DNA from: Solwaraspora sp. WMMA2056 | GTDB taxonomy: Bacteria; Actinomycetota; Actinomycetes; Mycobacteriales; Micromonosporaceae | Length of the DNA stretch: 64,000 nt | NCBI RefSeq assembly: GCF_030345095.1 | Contig: NZ_CP128360.1 | Span: forward strand, 5,394,001-5,458,000 | Reading direction: 5' to 3' | Part shown: positions 41,788-50,959 of the stretch, piece after piece | Layout of the letters: each line of letters starts with the position of its first letter | Numbering within the stretch: position 1 is the stretch's first letter | Program-made: the position numbers and the translations under genes | The notes under the pieces: generated by a model | Databases searched by the model: none | What the model saw: the letters and a program-made list of their open reading frames with translations, nothing else | What the model was told of the DNA's origin: nothing

Positions 41788-41841
41788 AAGCTGTCGGCGA
41801 CAACCCGGAGTGCCAAGTGAAATACGCGACACCCCGACACG

Positions 41842-42078
41842 ACATGTAGGTGCCTACCGCGAAGCCACCCACCAGATATAGTCCCGGACGCAACTGGTTC
41901 GGCCGGGCAGCCAGCCCGGCCGAGGCAACAGGGAACCCGGCGCGAATCCGGGACTGCCCCGCAGCGGTGAGTGGGAACGACCGCCGTCGAGCACACTGGG
42001 CCACCCCGGCCTGGGAAGTGACGGCCAGTAGGTGACCGGCATGTCCGGTCCGGCCCACAAGTCCGAAGACCTGCCGTT
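41842..42078 (+). promoter_or_regulatory. Cobalamin (B12) riboswitch upstream of nrdA
   Basis: The conserved elements are in order: GTAGGTGCC at 41846, the core AACAGGGAACCCGG (41927-41940), CGAATCCGGGACTGCCCCGC (41943-41962) corresponding to the B12 box, GTGGGAACGACCGCC, CTGGGAAGTGACGGCCAGTA (42011-42030), and the 3' end AAGTCCGAAGACCTGCC. Bases 41846-41851 pair with 42069-42074 to close P1. It should lower nrdAB expression when adenosylcobalamin is plentiful. Bases 42079-42221 between riboswitch and start codon would be the expression platform; I could not settle its fold, but TGCC and GGCA flank the ribosome binding site AGGA(GG). Confidence 0.93.
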
Positions 42079-42221
42079 GTGCCGGATACGCCGAACGCGT
42101 ACCCGGTGGTCCGATCGCCGCGCGGGACGGCCGACGGCTGCGACGCGTTGGCCATCGCGCGTTCGCGCCCGTCTGCCTGCCCGCCCGGCCTCCCACGAGG
42201 CGATGCCAGGAGGCACCACAG

Positions 42222-44633
42222 GTGACCGTCGTCACACATCCCGCCGCTACCGCACCGGCGGCCACGCCCGGTCAGCAGCCGACCCGAATCCGCGACCGAG
42301 CGGGGACCGCCACGCCGGTCGACCCCGACCGACTCCGCGACGCGGTACGGCGCCACGCCGACGGCCTCGCCGACGTCGACCCGGGGCGGGTCGCGGCCAG
42401 GACGCTCAGCGGTCTCTACGACGGCATCACCACCGCCGAGTTGACCCGGCTGCTGATCCAGACCGCAGCCGACCTGATCGGCGAGGACCCGCAGTACTCC
42501 CGCCTGGCCGCCCGGCTGCTCGCCGACCAGATCGGCACCGAGGTCCGCCGGCAGGGCATCGGCTCGTTCAGCCAGGCGATCCGACTCGGGCACACCCACG
42601 GACTCGTCGGTGACGAGACGGCCCGGTTCGTCGCCGAGCACGCCGCCGACCTCGACGCCGCCACCGACCCGGCCGCCGACCGCCGGTTCGAGTACTTCGG
42701 GCTGCGGACCGTCTACGACCGCTACCTGCTGCGCCACCCCACCAACCGACAGGTGGTCGAGACACCGCAGTACTGGCTGCTGCGGGTGGCCTGCGGACTG
42801 TCCGACACCCCGACCGAAGCGGTCGACTTCTACCGGCTGATGTCGTCGCTGGCGTACCTGCCCAGCTCGCCGACGCTGTTCAACTCCGGCACCCGGCACA
42901 CCCAGATGTCGTCGTGCTTCCTGGTCGACTCCCCCCGCGACGAGCTCGACTCGATCTACGACCGGTACGCCCAGGTGGCGAAGCTGTCCAAGTACGCCGG
43001 TGGGATCGGCATCTCCTGGTCCCGGATCCGCTCGCGGGGTGCGCTGATCCGGGGCACCAACGGACTGTCCAACGGGATCGTGCCGTGGCTGCGCACCCTG
43101 GACGCCTCGGTGGCCGCCGTCAACCAGGGCGGCCGACGCAAGGGCGCGGCCTGCGTCTACCTGGAGCCGTGGCACGCCGACATCGAGGAGTTCCTGGAGC
43201 TGCGGGACAACACCGGCGAGGACGCCCGGCGCACCCACAACCTCAACCTGGCCAACTGGATCTGCGACGAGTTCATGCGCCGGGTCGACGCCGACGCGAC
43301 GTGGTCGCTGTTCAACCCGGCCGACGTACCGCAGTTGCCCGACCTGTACGGCGCCGAGTTCGACACCGCGTACCGGGCCGCCGAGGCCGCCGGGCTCGCC
43401 GTGCGCCAGGTTCCCGCCCGCGACCTGTACGGACGGATGATGCGCACCCTGGCACAGACCGGCAACGGCTGGATGACCTTCAAGGACCGGTCCAACCTGC
43501 TGTGCAACCAGACCGGGGAACCGGGCAACGTGGTGCACCTGTCCAACCTGTGCACCGAGATCGTCGAGGTCTCCTCGGACACCGAGACCGCCGTGTGCAA
43601 CCTGGGCTCGATCAACCTCGGTGCCCACCTGACCGCAGCTGCGACCTCGACTGCGGCCGGGGCCACGGCCGCCGACGTGGACTGGGCACGGCTGCGCGAC
43701 ACGGTCCGCACCGCCGTGGTCTTCCTCGACCGGGTCATCGACATCAACTACTACCCGAGTACGCAGGCCGCGGCGTCCAACCCGCGCTGGCGCCCGATCG
43801 GGCTGGGCATGATGGGGCTGCAGGACGTGTTCTTCGCCCTCGGTCTGCCGTTCGACTCAGCGCCCGCCCGGGAGCTGTCCACCCGGATCGCCGAGGAGAT
43901 CTACCTGACCGCACTGGAGACCTCCGCCGGGTTGGCGCAACAGTACGGGCCGCACCCGGCGTACCCGCAGACCCGGGTGGCGCGCGGGCAACTGCACCCC
44001 GACCTGTGGGGCGCCGAGCCGACCCAGACCGAGCGCTGGGCGGCGCTGCGGGTGCGGGTCGCCGAGCACGGACTGCGCAACTCGCTGCTGGTGGCGATCG
44101 CCCCGACGGCGACCATCGCCTCGATCGCCGGCTGCTACGAGTGCATCGAGCCACAGGTGTCCAACCTGTTCAAACGCGAAACCTTGTCCGGGGAGTTTCT
44201 GCAGGTCAACACTGCCCTGGTGGGACGGCTGAAGGCAGCCGGGCTGTGGACGGCGGCGGTCCGCGAGCAGATCACCCGGGCCGAGGGGTCGATCCAGCAG
44301 ATCACCGCCATCCCGGCCGAGGTACGGCAGCTGTTCCGTACCGCCTGGGAGCTGCCGCAGCGGGCGCTGATCGACCTGGCCGCCGCCCGAGCACCGTACA
44401 TCGACCAGAGTCAGTCGTTGAACTTGTTCATGGCCGCACCGACGATCGGCAAACTGTCGTCGATGTACCGCTACGCCTGGCAGTCAGGTCTGAAGACCAC
44501 CTACTACCTGCGGTCGCGTCCGGCGACCCGGATCCAGCAGGCCACGGTCTCCGTCACGCCGACCGCACCGGTCGACACCGGGGCGGTGGCCTGCTCCCTG
44601 GAGAACGCCGAGTCCTGCGACGCCTGCCAGTGA
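42222..44633 (+). CDS. nrdA: Class Ia ribonucleotide reductase large subunit
   Basis: The 803-residue catalytic subunit reduces ribonucleoside diphosphates. A degenerate ATP-cone region (about 30-105) is followed by the RNR barrel: SSCFLVDSP with Cys232, NLCTEI with the thiyl Cys444 flanked by Asn442 and Glu446, CNLGSINL with Cys459, and PTATIASIAG. The radical-transfer tyrosine pair is seen in LKTTYYLRS, and the C-terminal shuttle is CDAC. GTG 42222 follows AGGAGG. It is controlled by the cobalamin riboswitch; in Streptomyces, class Ia nrdABS is repressed by B12 in the same way while class II NrdJ takes over. Followed by nrdB after 35 bases. Confidence 0.95.
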   Translation: MTVVTHPAATAPAATPGQQPTRIRDRAGTATPVDPDRLRDAVRRHADGLADVDPGRVAARTLSGLYDGITTAELTRLLIQTAADLIGEDPQYSRLAARLLADQIGTEVRRQGIGSFSQAIRLGHTHGLVGDETARFVAEHAADLDAATDPAADRRFEYFGLRTVYDRYLLRHPTNRQVVETPQYWLLRVACGLSDTPTEAVDFYRLMSSLAYLPSSPTLFNSGTRHTQMSSCFLVDSPRDELDSIYDRYAQVAKLSKYAGGIGISWSRIRSRGALIRGTNGLSNGIVPWLRTLDASVAAVNQGGRRKGAACVYLEPWHADIEEFLELRDNTGEDARRTHNLNLANWICDEFMRRVDADATWSLFNPADVPQLPDLYGAEFDTAYRAAEAAGLAVRQVPARDLYGRMMRTLAQTGNGWMTFKDRSNLLCNQTGEPGNVVHLSNLCTEIVEVSSDTETAVCNLGSINLGAHLTAAATSTAAGATAADVDWARLRDTVRTAVVFLDRVIDINYYPSTQAAASNPRWRPIGLGMMGLQDVFFALGLPFDSAPARELSTRIAEEIYLTALETSAGLAQQYGPHPAYPQTRVARGQLHPDLWGAEPTQTERWAALRVRVAEHGLRNSLLVAIAPTATIASIAGCYECIEPQVSNLFKRETLSGEFLQVNTALVGRLKAAGLWTAAVREQITRAEGSIQQITAIPAEVRQLFRTAWELPQRALIDLAAARAPYIDQSQSLNLFMAAPTIGKLSSMYRYAWQSGLKTTYYLRSRPATRIQQATVSVTPTAPVDTGAVACSLENAESCDACQ

Positions 44634-44668
44634 CGCCCCCCACCGAGATGCCGGGAGAGACCACCACG

Positions 44669-45679
44669 ATGACACCGCGCCCGATGCTGCTCGACCCGGG
44701 GATGGACCTGACCCTGCGGCCGATGCGCTACCCGCACTTCTTCGACCGCTACCGCGACGCGATCAAGAACACCTGGACGGTGGAGGAGGTGGACCTGCAC
44801 TCCGACCTGGCCGACCTGGACCGGCTCAGCCCGGCCGAACGGCACCTGGTCAGCCGGCTGGTCGCCTTCTTCGCCACCGGGGACACGATCGTCGCCAACA
44901 ACCTGGTACTCAACCTCTACCAGCACGTCAACAGCCCGGAGGGGCGGCTCTACCTGTCCCGGCAGCTGTTCGAGGAGGCGGTACACGTCCAGTTCTACCT
45001 GAACCTGCTGGACACCTACGTCCCCGACGAGCAGGAGCGGACCGCCGCGTTCGCCGCGATCGACAACATTCCGTCGATCAAGCGCAAGGCCGACTTCTGC
45101 TTCCGCTGGATCGACTCCCTCTTCGGGGTGCGGGAGCTGCGGACCCGCGACGACCGGCGGGCCTTCCTGCTCAACCTGATCTGCTTCGCCGCCTGCATCG
45201 AAGGGCTGTTCTTCTACGGGGCCTTCGCCTACGTGTACTTCCTGCGGTCCCGGGGGCTGCTGCACGGCCTCGCCTCCGGCACCAACTGGGTGTTCCGCGA
45301 CGAGTCGATGCACATGGCGTTCGCCTTTGACGTCGTCGACACGGTCCGCGGGGAGGAGCCGGACCTGTTCGACGACGAGATGGCCGAGCAGGTCCGCCAG
45401 ATGCTCGCCGAGGCGGTCGAGGCCGAGGCACAGTTCGCCGAGGACCTGCTCGGCCGGGGCGTGCCCGGGTTGTCGCTGGCCGACATGCGCCTGTACCTGC
45501 AGCACGTCGCCGACCGCCGGCTCGCCCAGCTGGGCATCGCCCCGCTGTACGGCGCGACCAACCCGTTCGCCTTCATGGAGCTGCAGGACGTACAGGAGCT
45601 GTCGAACTTCTTCGAGCGCCGGGTCTCCGCGTACCAGGTGGGGGTGAGCGGGGCGGTGAGCTTCGACGAGGAGTTCTGA
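44669..45679 (+). CDS. nrdB: Class Ia ribonucleotide reductase small subunit
   Basis: The 336-residue diiron protein generates the tyrosyl radical used by NrdA. The iron ligands are in FEEAVHVQFY: Glu103 and His106, followed by Tyr110 in the E-x2-H-x3-Y spacing of radical-bearing enzymes, so this is not a Tyr-less class Ic form. The second site is RDESMHMAF (ExxH). The C-terminal tail SFDEEF resembles the acidic peptide that docks on NrdA. ATG 44669 is preferred over 44648 because GGGAG is placed before it. No nrdS-like gene follows. Confidence 0.94.
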   Translation: MTPRPMLLDPGMDLTLRPMRYPHFFDRYRDAIKNTWTVEEVDLHSDLADLDRLSPAERHLVSRLVAFFATGDTIVANNLVLNLYQHVNSPEGRLYLSRQLFEEAVHVQFYLNLLDTYVPDEQERTAAFAAIDNIPSIKRKADFCFRWIDSLFGVRELRTRDDRRAFLLNLICFAACIEGLFFYGAFAYVYFLRSRGLLHGLASGTNWVFRDESMHMAFAFDVVDTVRGEEPDLFDDEMAEQVRQMLAEAVEAEAQFAEDLLGRGVPGLSLADMRLYLQHVADRRLAQLGIAPLYGATNPFAFMELQDVQELSNFFERRVSAYQVGVSGAVSFDEEF

Positions 45680-45704
45680 GCGGCCCGCCGCCGAGGTGGG
45701 GTCG

Positions 45705-45722
45705 GCCGGTCATCCGACCGGC
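45705..45722. terminator. Hairpin between convergent nrdB and MFS gene
   Basis: GCCGGTC (45705-45711), loop ATCC, GACCGGC (45716-45722). It overlaps the last codons of the MFS gene and follows nrdB by 26 bases. No T-run, so only a moderate call. Confidence 0.4.
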
Positions 45723-46978
45723 TGGCCCACCGGCTGCGCTTCGCCGACCCGCCCGCGCCGGAATCCCGGGTACGTCAGCACGAAGGTGCTCACCGCGGCC
45801 ATCAGCACCGCGCCGACCAGCACCGGCAGCGGCGCCCAGACCGCGTACAGGGCGGTGCTGGCGGTCGGTGCCAGGACGAAGGTCAGCCCGTTGGTGACGC
45901 CGATCAGCCCGGCGAGGCCGCCCTGTTCTTCCCGGTCGACGGCGAGCGTCGGTCCGGCGACGTAGCCGGGCATGGCGACGCCGAGGCCGAGACCGATCAG
46001 CGCCATCGCGACGATCAGCACGGCCCGGTGGGTGTCCGGGACGAGCAGCACGAAGCCGATCAGCGCCACCAGACAACCGACCCGTAGCAGCAGCGCCGGC
46101 CGCCAGCCGCTGCGGGGCACCACCACCGTCTGGGCGAGCACCATCCCGGCCCCGGCGGCCAGCAGCGCGCCGCCGGTGAGCAGGCCGGTGGCCTCGGCGT
46201 CGAGGCCGAACCGGTCCTGGACGAGGAAGCCGCTGACCACCTGGACGAACCCGAGCGCGGTGAACATGCCGAGCCCGGTCAGCAGGTACGGCCACACCCG
46301 GGCGTCCCACGGGCTGACCCGGACCGGGTCGGCGATCAGGTCGGTACGGGTCTGCCGGCGCAGCCGTACCGCGACGGCGGTGAGCCCGACGGCGAGCAGC
46401 GCCGGGACCGCCAGCAACGGCGCCATCAGGCCGAACCCGGCCAGCAGGCCGCCGACGAGGGCACCGGCGACCATCGCGACGCCCTGCACCGCGCCGATCC
46501 CGGCCATGCCGCGCACCCGGGCCGCCGGGTCGGGGGTGACGTCGGCGATGTACGCCTGGGCGGTGGGCGCCACCGCCGCGATGGCGGTGCCGAAGCCGAC
46601 GCCCCGGAACACCACGAAGAGCAGGAACAGCGCGGTGCCGGTGACGATGCCGCGCATGCCGAGGTCGGCGAGCAGCGCGAACAGTGCCGTCGTCGTGGTG
46701 GCCAGGGCGAGCGCCGCGACCAGCACCGGTTTGCGGCCCCACGATTGGCTGCGCCGGCCCCACATCTGACTGGTCACCACCATCATCAGGGCGGAGACAC
46801 TGATCATGACACCGACCTGCCATTCGGCGAGGCCGATCTGACGCGACAGCGGGGCGATGATCGGGTTCAGTGACATCTGGCCGAGGAAGACCAGGAACAC
46901 CGCGCCGAGCAGCAGCGGGATCTGCGGCCGTGGCGCGGTGCCCGACTCGGGCACGACGGTGGCGCCACGGGGGATCAT
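45710..46978 (-). CDS. MFS transporter
   Basis: A 422-residue protein with 12 predicted membrane spans and the loop 2-3 motif SQMWGRRSQSWGRKPVLVAA. RGVGFGTAIAAVAPTAQAYI and LIGLGLGVAMPGYVAGPTLA follow the drug:H+ antiporter pattern, so efflux is likely; the substrate is unknown. It lies downstream of the copper/haem genes in the same direction, but a 107-base gap argues for its own transcription. Confidence 0.87.
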   Translation of the reverse strand: MIPRGATVVPESGTAPRPQIPLLLGAVFLVFLGQMSLNPIIAPLSRQIGLAEWQVGVMISVSALMMVVTSQMWGRRSQSWGRKPVLVAALALATTTTALFALLADLGMRGIVTGTALFLLFVVFRGVGFGTAIAAVAPTAQAYIADVTPDPAARVRGMAGIGAVQGVAMVAGALVGGLLAGFGLMAPLLAVPALLAVGLTAVAVRLRRQTRTDLIADPVRVSPWDARVWPYLLTGLGMFTALGFVQVVSGFLVQDRFGLDAEATGLLTGGALLAAGAGMVLAQTVVVPRSGWRPALLLRVGCLVALIGFVLLVPDTHRAVLIVAMALIGLGLGVAMPGYVAGPTLAVDREEQGGLAGLIGVTNGLTFVLAPTASTALYAVWAPLPVLVGAVLMAAVSTFVLTYPGFRRGRVGEAQPVGQPVG

Positions 46979-47085
46979 GCGGCCACGCTAGCCACCGGTG
47001 ATCAGCTGCCCAAGGACGCCGGTCACATCCGTCGACCCGGGCGTGAGCTACGACGACCCGGGGCTGAGCTGCGACGGCGCCCGCG

Positions 47086-48333
47086 TCAGCTGAGCAGACT
47101 GTCGCCGATCCAGCCGTCGGGCGCGCACCCGGGCGGGATCGCGAAGACCGCCGACCCGATCGGGGTGACCCACTCGTTGAGCAGGTCGTGTTCGGCCAGC
47201 CGGCGTTGGATCGGCAGGAACTGCGCGTCGATGTCCGCCTGGTAGGCGGCGAAGATGAGCCCGCTGTCGGGGGTGCCGTCGGCACCGGGGACACCGTCGT
47301 AGTTGTACGGCCGACGCAGGATCTTGTAGCGGTCGTCGGAGACGTGCGCCCGGGTGACATGTGCGAAGTCCGGCATGATCGGCAGCCCGACCTCGTTGAC
47401 CGCCGCGAAGTCGGGGACGTCGGTCTCCTTCTCCCCTGTCAGCGGCGCGCCGGTGTCGAGCCGGCGGCCGATCACCAGTTCCTTGTCCACCCGGCCGAGC
47501 TTGTCCCAGGTCTCCATCTCGGTCCGGATCCGGCGGACCACCAGGGTGCTGCCGTCACGGTGCCAGGCCGGACCGTCGTCGACCCAGACGGCGGTGTCGA
47601 AGTCGGCGGTGCCGGGCGTCGGGTTCCCGGTGCCGTCGATCTGCCCCATGATGTTGCGCTGGGTGTGCGCCTCGTGCTCCACGCCCCGGCCACGGCGGAA
47701 GCCCTGCTGCACCCAGCGGACCGAGGCGAACGGCCGGGTGTCCTTGATCAGCATCCGCTGGGCGTGCGCGACCGTGATCGGGTCGTCGGCGCAGATCTGC
47801 AGCAGCAGATCACCGCCGGACCAGCCCGGCTCCAGCCGGTCGATGGCGAACGGCGGCAGATCGGTGACCGACGACGGGCGGCGCTCGGCGATCCCGGCGG
47901 CGGCGTACAGCTGTGGTCCGAACCCGAAGGTGACGGTGAGCCGGGCCGGCAGCACGGCGAGCTCGGGTTCGGTGTCGGCCAGCGGTGGCACGCCCTGGGT
48001 GAGCCGGGCGGCGTCGTCGCTGAGCAGCCGCAGCAGCCGGACCAGCGCGGCCCGGTCGGTCGCCGGGCCCAGGGTGAAGGCGACGAACGCGGCGTACGCC
48101 TGCGGCGGGGTGTCCACCCCGGCCTGGCGGGGTCCGTGGAACGGCACCGTCTCGGTGCCGAAGTCGACCGGCGCCAACGTGGCCGCCCCGGTCGGGGCGG
48201 CCGCCGGAGACTCCTCGCGCGAGGCCGCCGCCGAGACCGCCGCCCCGCCTGCGAGGGCACCGCCGAGCGCGGCGGCCCCGCCGGTGAGCAGCAGCCGGCG
48301 GTCCACCTGCGGTGGTACGGGTTGATCGGTCAT
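47086..48333 (-). CDS. DyP-type haem peroxidase, Tat-exported
   Basis: The 415-residue dye-decolourising peroxidase has a Tat signal (VDRRLLLTGGAAALGGALAG), so it is exported folded with haem. The GxxDG motif with the distal Asp is GQIDGTGNPTPG (about 230-241). The proximal His is in DFAHVTRAHVSDDRYKILRR (about 325-344), and the end IFAAYQADIDAQFLPIQRRL is typical. Class A relatives (EfeB/DtpA) act in iron uptake or in copper-dependent oxidase maturation. Here the gene is last in a unit with a PCuAC chaperone and CopC, favouring the copper-linked role described for Streptomyces DtpA. Confidence 0.92.
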   Translation of the reverse strand: MTDQPVPPQVDRRLLLTGGAAALGGALAGGAAVSAAASREESPAAAPTGAATLAPVDFGTETVPFHGPRQAGVDTPPQAYAAFVAFTLGPATDRAALVRLLRLLSDDAARLTQGVPPLADTEPELAVLPARLTVTFGFGPQLYAAAGIAERRPSSVTDLPPFAIDRLEPGWSGGDLLLQICADDPITVAHAQRMLIKDTRPFASVRWVQQGFRRGRGVEHEAHTQRNIMGQIDGTGNPTPGTADFDTAVWVDDGPAWHRDGSTLVVRRIRTEMETWDKLGRVDKELVIGRRLDTGAPLTGEKETDVPDFAAVNEVGLPIMPDFAHVTRAHVSDDRYKILRRPYNYDGVPGADGTPDSGLIFAAYQADIDAQFLPIQRRLAEHDLLNEWVTPIGSAVFAIPPGCAPDGWIGDSLLS

Positions 48334-48339
48334 GCCGGT

Positions 48340-48927
48340 TCAGCCGTGGTCCATGCCCGTGCCCGGGTCGTAGCTCTCCTCGGCACCGGCGAACGGCTTG
48401 GCGACGGCGGTGAACTGCGACGTCGCGCCGTCGGCGAAGGTCACCGTGAAGGTGACCTCGTCGCCGGGCTGCACCGGTTGCGCGATGTCCATCAGCATGA
48501 TGTGGTCGCCGCCGGGTTCGAGGGTGTGGCTGCCGCCGGCGGGAACGACGATCCCGCCCGGCTTCTCCCGCATCACCATCGCGCCGTCGGCCATCGCCAT
48601 CTCGTGCAGCTCGATCGGCGAGATGTCAGTGCTGACGCCGGTGATGGTGATGTCGGCGTCGGTGTCGTTGACCAGCACCCCGAACGCGGCGGTCATGCCG
48701 TCGTCGGCGGCCTTCACCCACGGGTCGCGCACCACGAGGCCGGCCGTGGCCTCGGCCGACGCCGTCGCACCGGCCGACGCGTCCGGGCTGGGCTGCGCCT
48801 GGCTGGAAGCGTCGCCGTCGCCGCAGCCGGCAAGGGTGACGGCGAGGGCGAGGCCGGCGACGCCGGACAGCACCGCACGGAGCGTGGCGGTGCGCCGGAC
48901 CGGGGCCGGCTGGAGCGCTGATGACAT
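48340..48927 (-). CDS. Copper chaperone PCu(A)C, lipoprotein
   Basis: The 195-residue exported protein has a lipobox LAGC (about Cys35), a Ser/Ala-rich linker and a PCuAC domain. The copper ligands fit the family pattern His-Met at HEMAMADGAMVM and His-x-Met at GGDHIMLMD, separated by about 40 residues. PCuAC proteins hand Cu(I) to the CuA/CuB sites of cytochrome oxidase. The C-terminus ends GMDHG, possibly an extra weak copper site. ATG 48927 has GAGGAG before it. Six bases separate it from the peroxidase gene. Confidence 0.88.
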   Translation of the reverse strand: MSSALQPAPVRRTATLRAVLSGVAGLALAVTLAGCGDGDASSQAQPSPDASAGATASAEATAGLVVRDPWVKAADDGMTAAFGVLVNDTDADITITGVSTDISPIELHEMAMADGAMVMREKPGGIVVPAGGSHTLEPGGDHIMLMDIAQPVQPGDEVTFTVTFADGATSQFTAVAKPFAGAEESYDPGTGMDHG

Positions 48928-48996
48928 GCGGGTTCTCCTCACGAGTCGTACGACGGAAGTAGTCGCCGCACCGGCCCGGTCGGTTCCCGCAGTGAA

Positions 48997-49554
48997 CTAG
49001 CTCACACGCCGGCGGCCGCGCAGGACGACGACGGCGGCCCCGCCGATCAGCAGCACCACGGCACCGGCGAAGGCGAGCAGCCACCCTCGGCGGCTCCCGT
49101 CCCCGGCCTCGTCCGAACCGGCCGCCGCACCGTCCTGGGCCGAATCCGCCGACGCACCGGTGAGCGGGACGTTCACCGCGAACCGGAACGCACCCTGCAC
49201 CGGATGTCCGTCCACCGAGACCACCCGGTACGCGACCGTGTAGACGCCGTCGGGCAACGGCTGCACCGGGCGCACGATGCCCCGTTGCTGGTCGACGGTC
49301 GGCCCGTCGACCGGCATCTGAGCGCCGGCGGCGTCGCTGACCACGATCGTGGTGTAGTCGCCGTTGAGCGGTTCGGTGAAGGTCAGCACGATCTCCTCGG
49401 GCGACTGCGCCACCCGGGTGTTCTGGCCTGGTTGACTAGCCGACAGTGCGGCGTGCGCCGCAGCCGGGGAGGCCGGACCGACGACCACCACGGCGGCGAA
49501 CAGCGCCGCCATGGCCCCTCGGGCGACCCGGACGGGTAGGGCTGATCTGGGCAC
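48997..49554 (-). CDS. CopC-domain copper-binding membrane protein
   Basis: The 185-residue protein has a signal peptide ending AAAHA, so the mature chain begins with His as in CopC, where the N-terminal His binds Cu(II). The CopC beta-barrel (about 36-130) has SPEEIVLTFTEPLNGDYTTI and YTVAYRVVSVDGHPVQGAFR with the conserved DGH. A C-terminal span (about 158-180) with a basic end anchors it. GTG 49554 has GGAGGT. First gene of the CopC-PCuAC-DyP unit. Confidence 0.9.
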   Translation of the reverse strand: MPRSALPVRVARGAMAALFAAVVVVGPASPAAAHAALSASQPGQNTRVAQSPEEIVLTFTEPLNGDYTTIVVSDAAGAQMPVDGPTVDQQRGIVRPVQPLPDGVYTVAYRVVSVDGHPVQGAFRFAVNVPLTGASADSAQDGAAAGSDEAGDGSRRGWLLAFAGAVVLLIGGAAVVVLRGRRRVS

Positions 49555-49726
49555 GGACGGGACCTCCTGTCACAACGGCACCAGCGGCGGCCGGATCGCC
49601 ATTCGATCATCCGACGGCGGCACCGGGCGAGGCCCGGCCGGTGCGATTCCACGGCCGGTCGCGGTCGCGGGAACCCGACCCTACGACGGGCCGACTGATG
49701 TTGCGTCGACGAGGGGAGGGCATCGG

Positions 49727-50959
49727 GTGCGGTCACGGACACGATGGTGGGTGCCGACGACGGTGGCGACCGCGGCGATGGCGGTGTCGATGCTGCCGCT
49801 GTACGCGGTCAGCGCGCTCGGTCCATACCTGGCCGAGGACCTGGGCGTGTCCCGGGCGGCGGTCGGGGTGCCGGTGACGGTCGCGTTCGCGGTGGCCGCG
49901 ACGGTGTCGCTGGTCGCCGGTCGGCTGGTCGACACGGTCGGCGCCCGCCGGGGGTTGCTGTGGTTGGCCGCGATCGTCGCGGCGGCGCTGCTGACCGGTG
50001 CCACCGCCGGCAGTTACCCGGTACTGGTCGTCGCGGTGGCGGTGACCGGCCTGGGCATGGCGTTGGCGAATCCGGCGACGAACGTGCTGGTGGCGACGAT
50101 GGTGCCGGCGCACCGACGGGGCGACGCGATCGGGGTGAAGCAGTCCGGGGTGCAGCTCGCCGCAGCACTGTGCGGGCTCGGGCTGCCGGTGGTCGCGGCG
50201 GTCCGGGGGTGGCCGGCCGGCCTGGGTCTGGCCGGGCTGTTGGCCCTGGGGCTGCTCGCCGCGACGTGGTGGCAGGTGCCACGCCCGGCGCCACGTGACG
50301 CCGCAGGCGGACCGTGGTGGCGGTGGTCGCGGCCACCGGGCTGGGTGGTCGGGCTGATGGGCTACTCGCTGCTGCTGGGTACCGGCCTGTCCGCGGTCAA
50401 CACCTACCTGCCGCTGTACGGCGTACAGCAGCTGAGATTGACCGGATGGTCGGCCGGGACGCTGCTGGCGGTGTTCGGTGCCGCCGGTGTCGTCGGCCGG
50501 CTGTGGTGGACCCGGTCGGCGGACCGGCGCGCGGAGGTGACCTCGGTGCTCGCCGCACTGTCGCTGGTGGCCACCGCGTCGGCGGTGCTGGTGCTGGCGG
50601 CCGGGCTCTTCCCGCCGCTGGTGTGGTGCGGCGCGATCGGCGTCGGGATCTCGGCGACCGGGGCGAACGCGGTGTCGATGCTCGCCGTGGTCCGCGCCAC
50701 GACCACACCCGGGCACGCCTCGGCGCTGGTGTCGACCGGGTTCTTCGGCGGGTTCGTCGTCGGGCCGGTCGGTTTCGGGGTCGTCGCCGATCTCGGCGGG
50801 TACGGGGTCGCCTGGTCGACGGTCGCCGTCGTGTTCGCCGCCGCTGGCGTGGCCGGGTGGCGGCTGGCCGTCACCCGGGCGGCAGCCCGGTCCGACACGA
50901 CCGGCGGCGGGCCGCTCACCCGGCCCGTCGCACCGGCCGACAGGACGGCACCGTCGTGA
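49727..50959 (+). CDS. MFS transporter
   Basis: A 410-residue membrane protein with about 12 spans and the motif GRLVDTVGARRGLLWLAA in loop 2-3. VKQSGVQLAAALCGLGLPVV is typical of cyanate/nitrate-like or unknown MFS clades. GTG 49727 follows GGGGAGGG. The stop overlaps the next start (GTGA), so it is coupled to the GH88-like hydrolase and may import an unsaturated oligosaccharide. This link is inference. Confidence 0.85.
   Translation: MRSRTRWWVPTTVATAAMAVSMLPLYAVSALGPYLAEDLGVSRAAVGVPVTVAFAVAATVSLVAGRLVDTVGARRGLLWLAAIVAAALLTGATAGSYPVLVVAVAVTGLGMALANPATNVLVATMVPAHRRGDAIGVKQSGVQLAAALCGLGLPVVAAVRGWPAGLGLAGLLALGLLAATWWQVPRPAPRDAAGGPWWRWSRPPGWVVGLMGYSLLLGTGLSAVNTYLPLYGVQQLRLTGWSAGTLLAVFGAAGVVGRLWWTRSADRRAEVTSVLAALSLVATASAVLVLAAGLFPPLVWCGAIGVGISATGANAVSMLAVVRATTTPGHASALVSTGFFGGFVVGPVGFGVVADLGGYGVAWSTVAVVFAAAGVAGWRLAVTRAAARSDTTGGGPLTRPVAPADRTAPS

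Noticed and set aside
41872-41883. ACCAGATATAGT inside the riboswitch as an NrdR box.
   Set aside because: Few matches to the NrdR consensus, and the bases belong to the folded riboswitch region.
41097-43628. An 843-codon open frame on the minus strand through the nrdA start and the riboswitch.
   Set aside because: Only its last 214 codons are a real gene (PadR). The upstream part lies antisense to nrdA and the riboswitch and has the composition of a shadow frame.
46979-47085. Near-repeat of a GAGCT-CGACG pattern after the MFS start as a regulatory repeat.
   Set aside because: Imperfect, short, and typical of GC-rich background; no symmetry or spacing that suggests a site.
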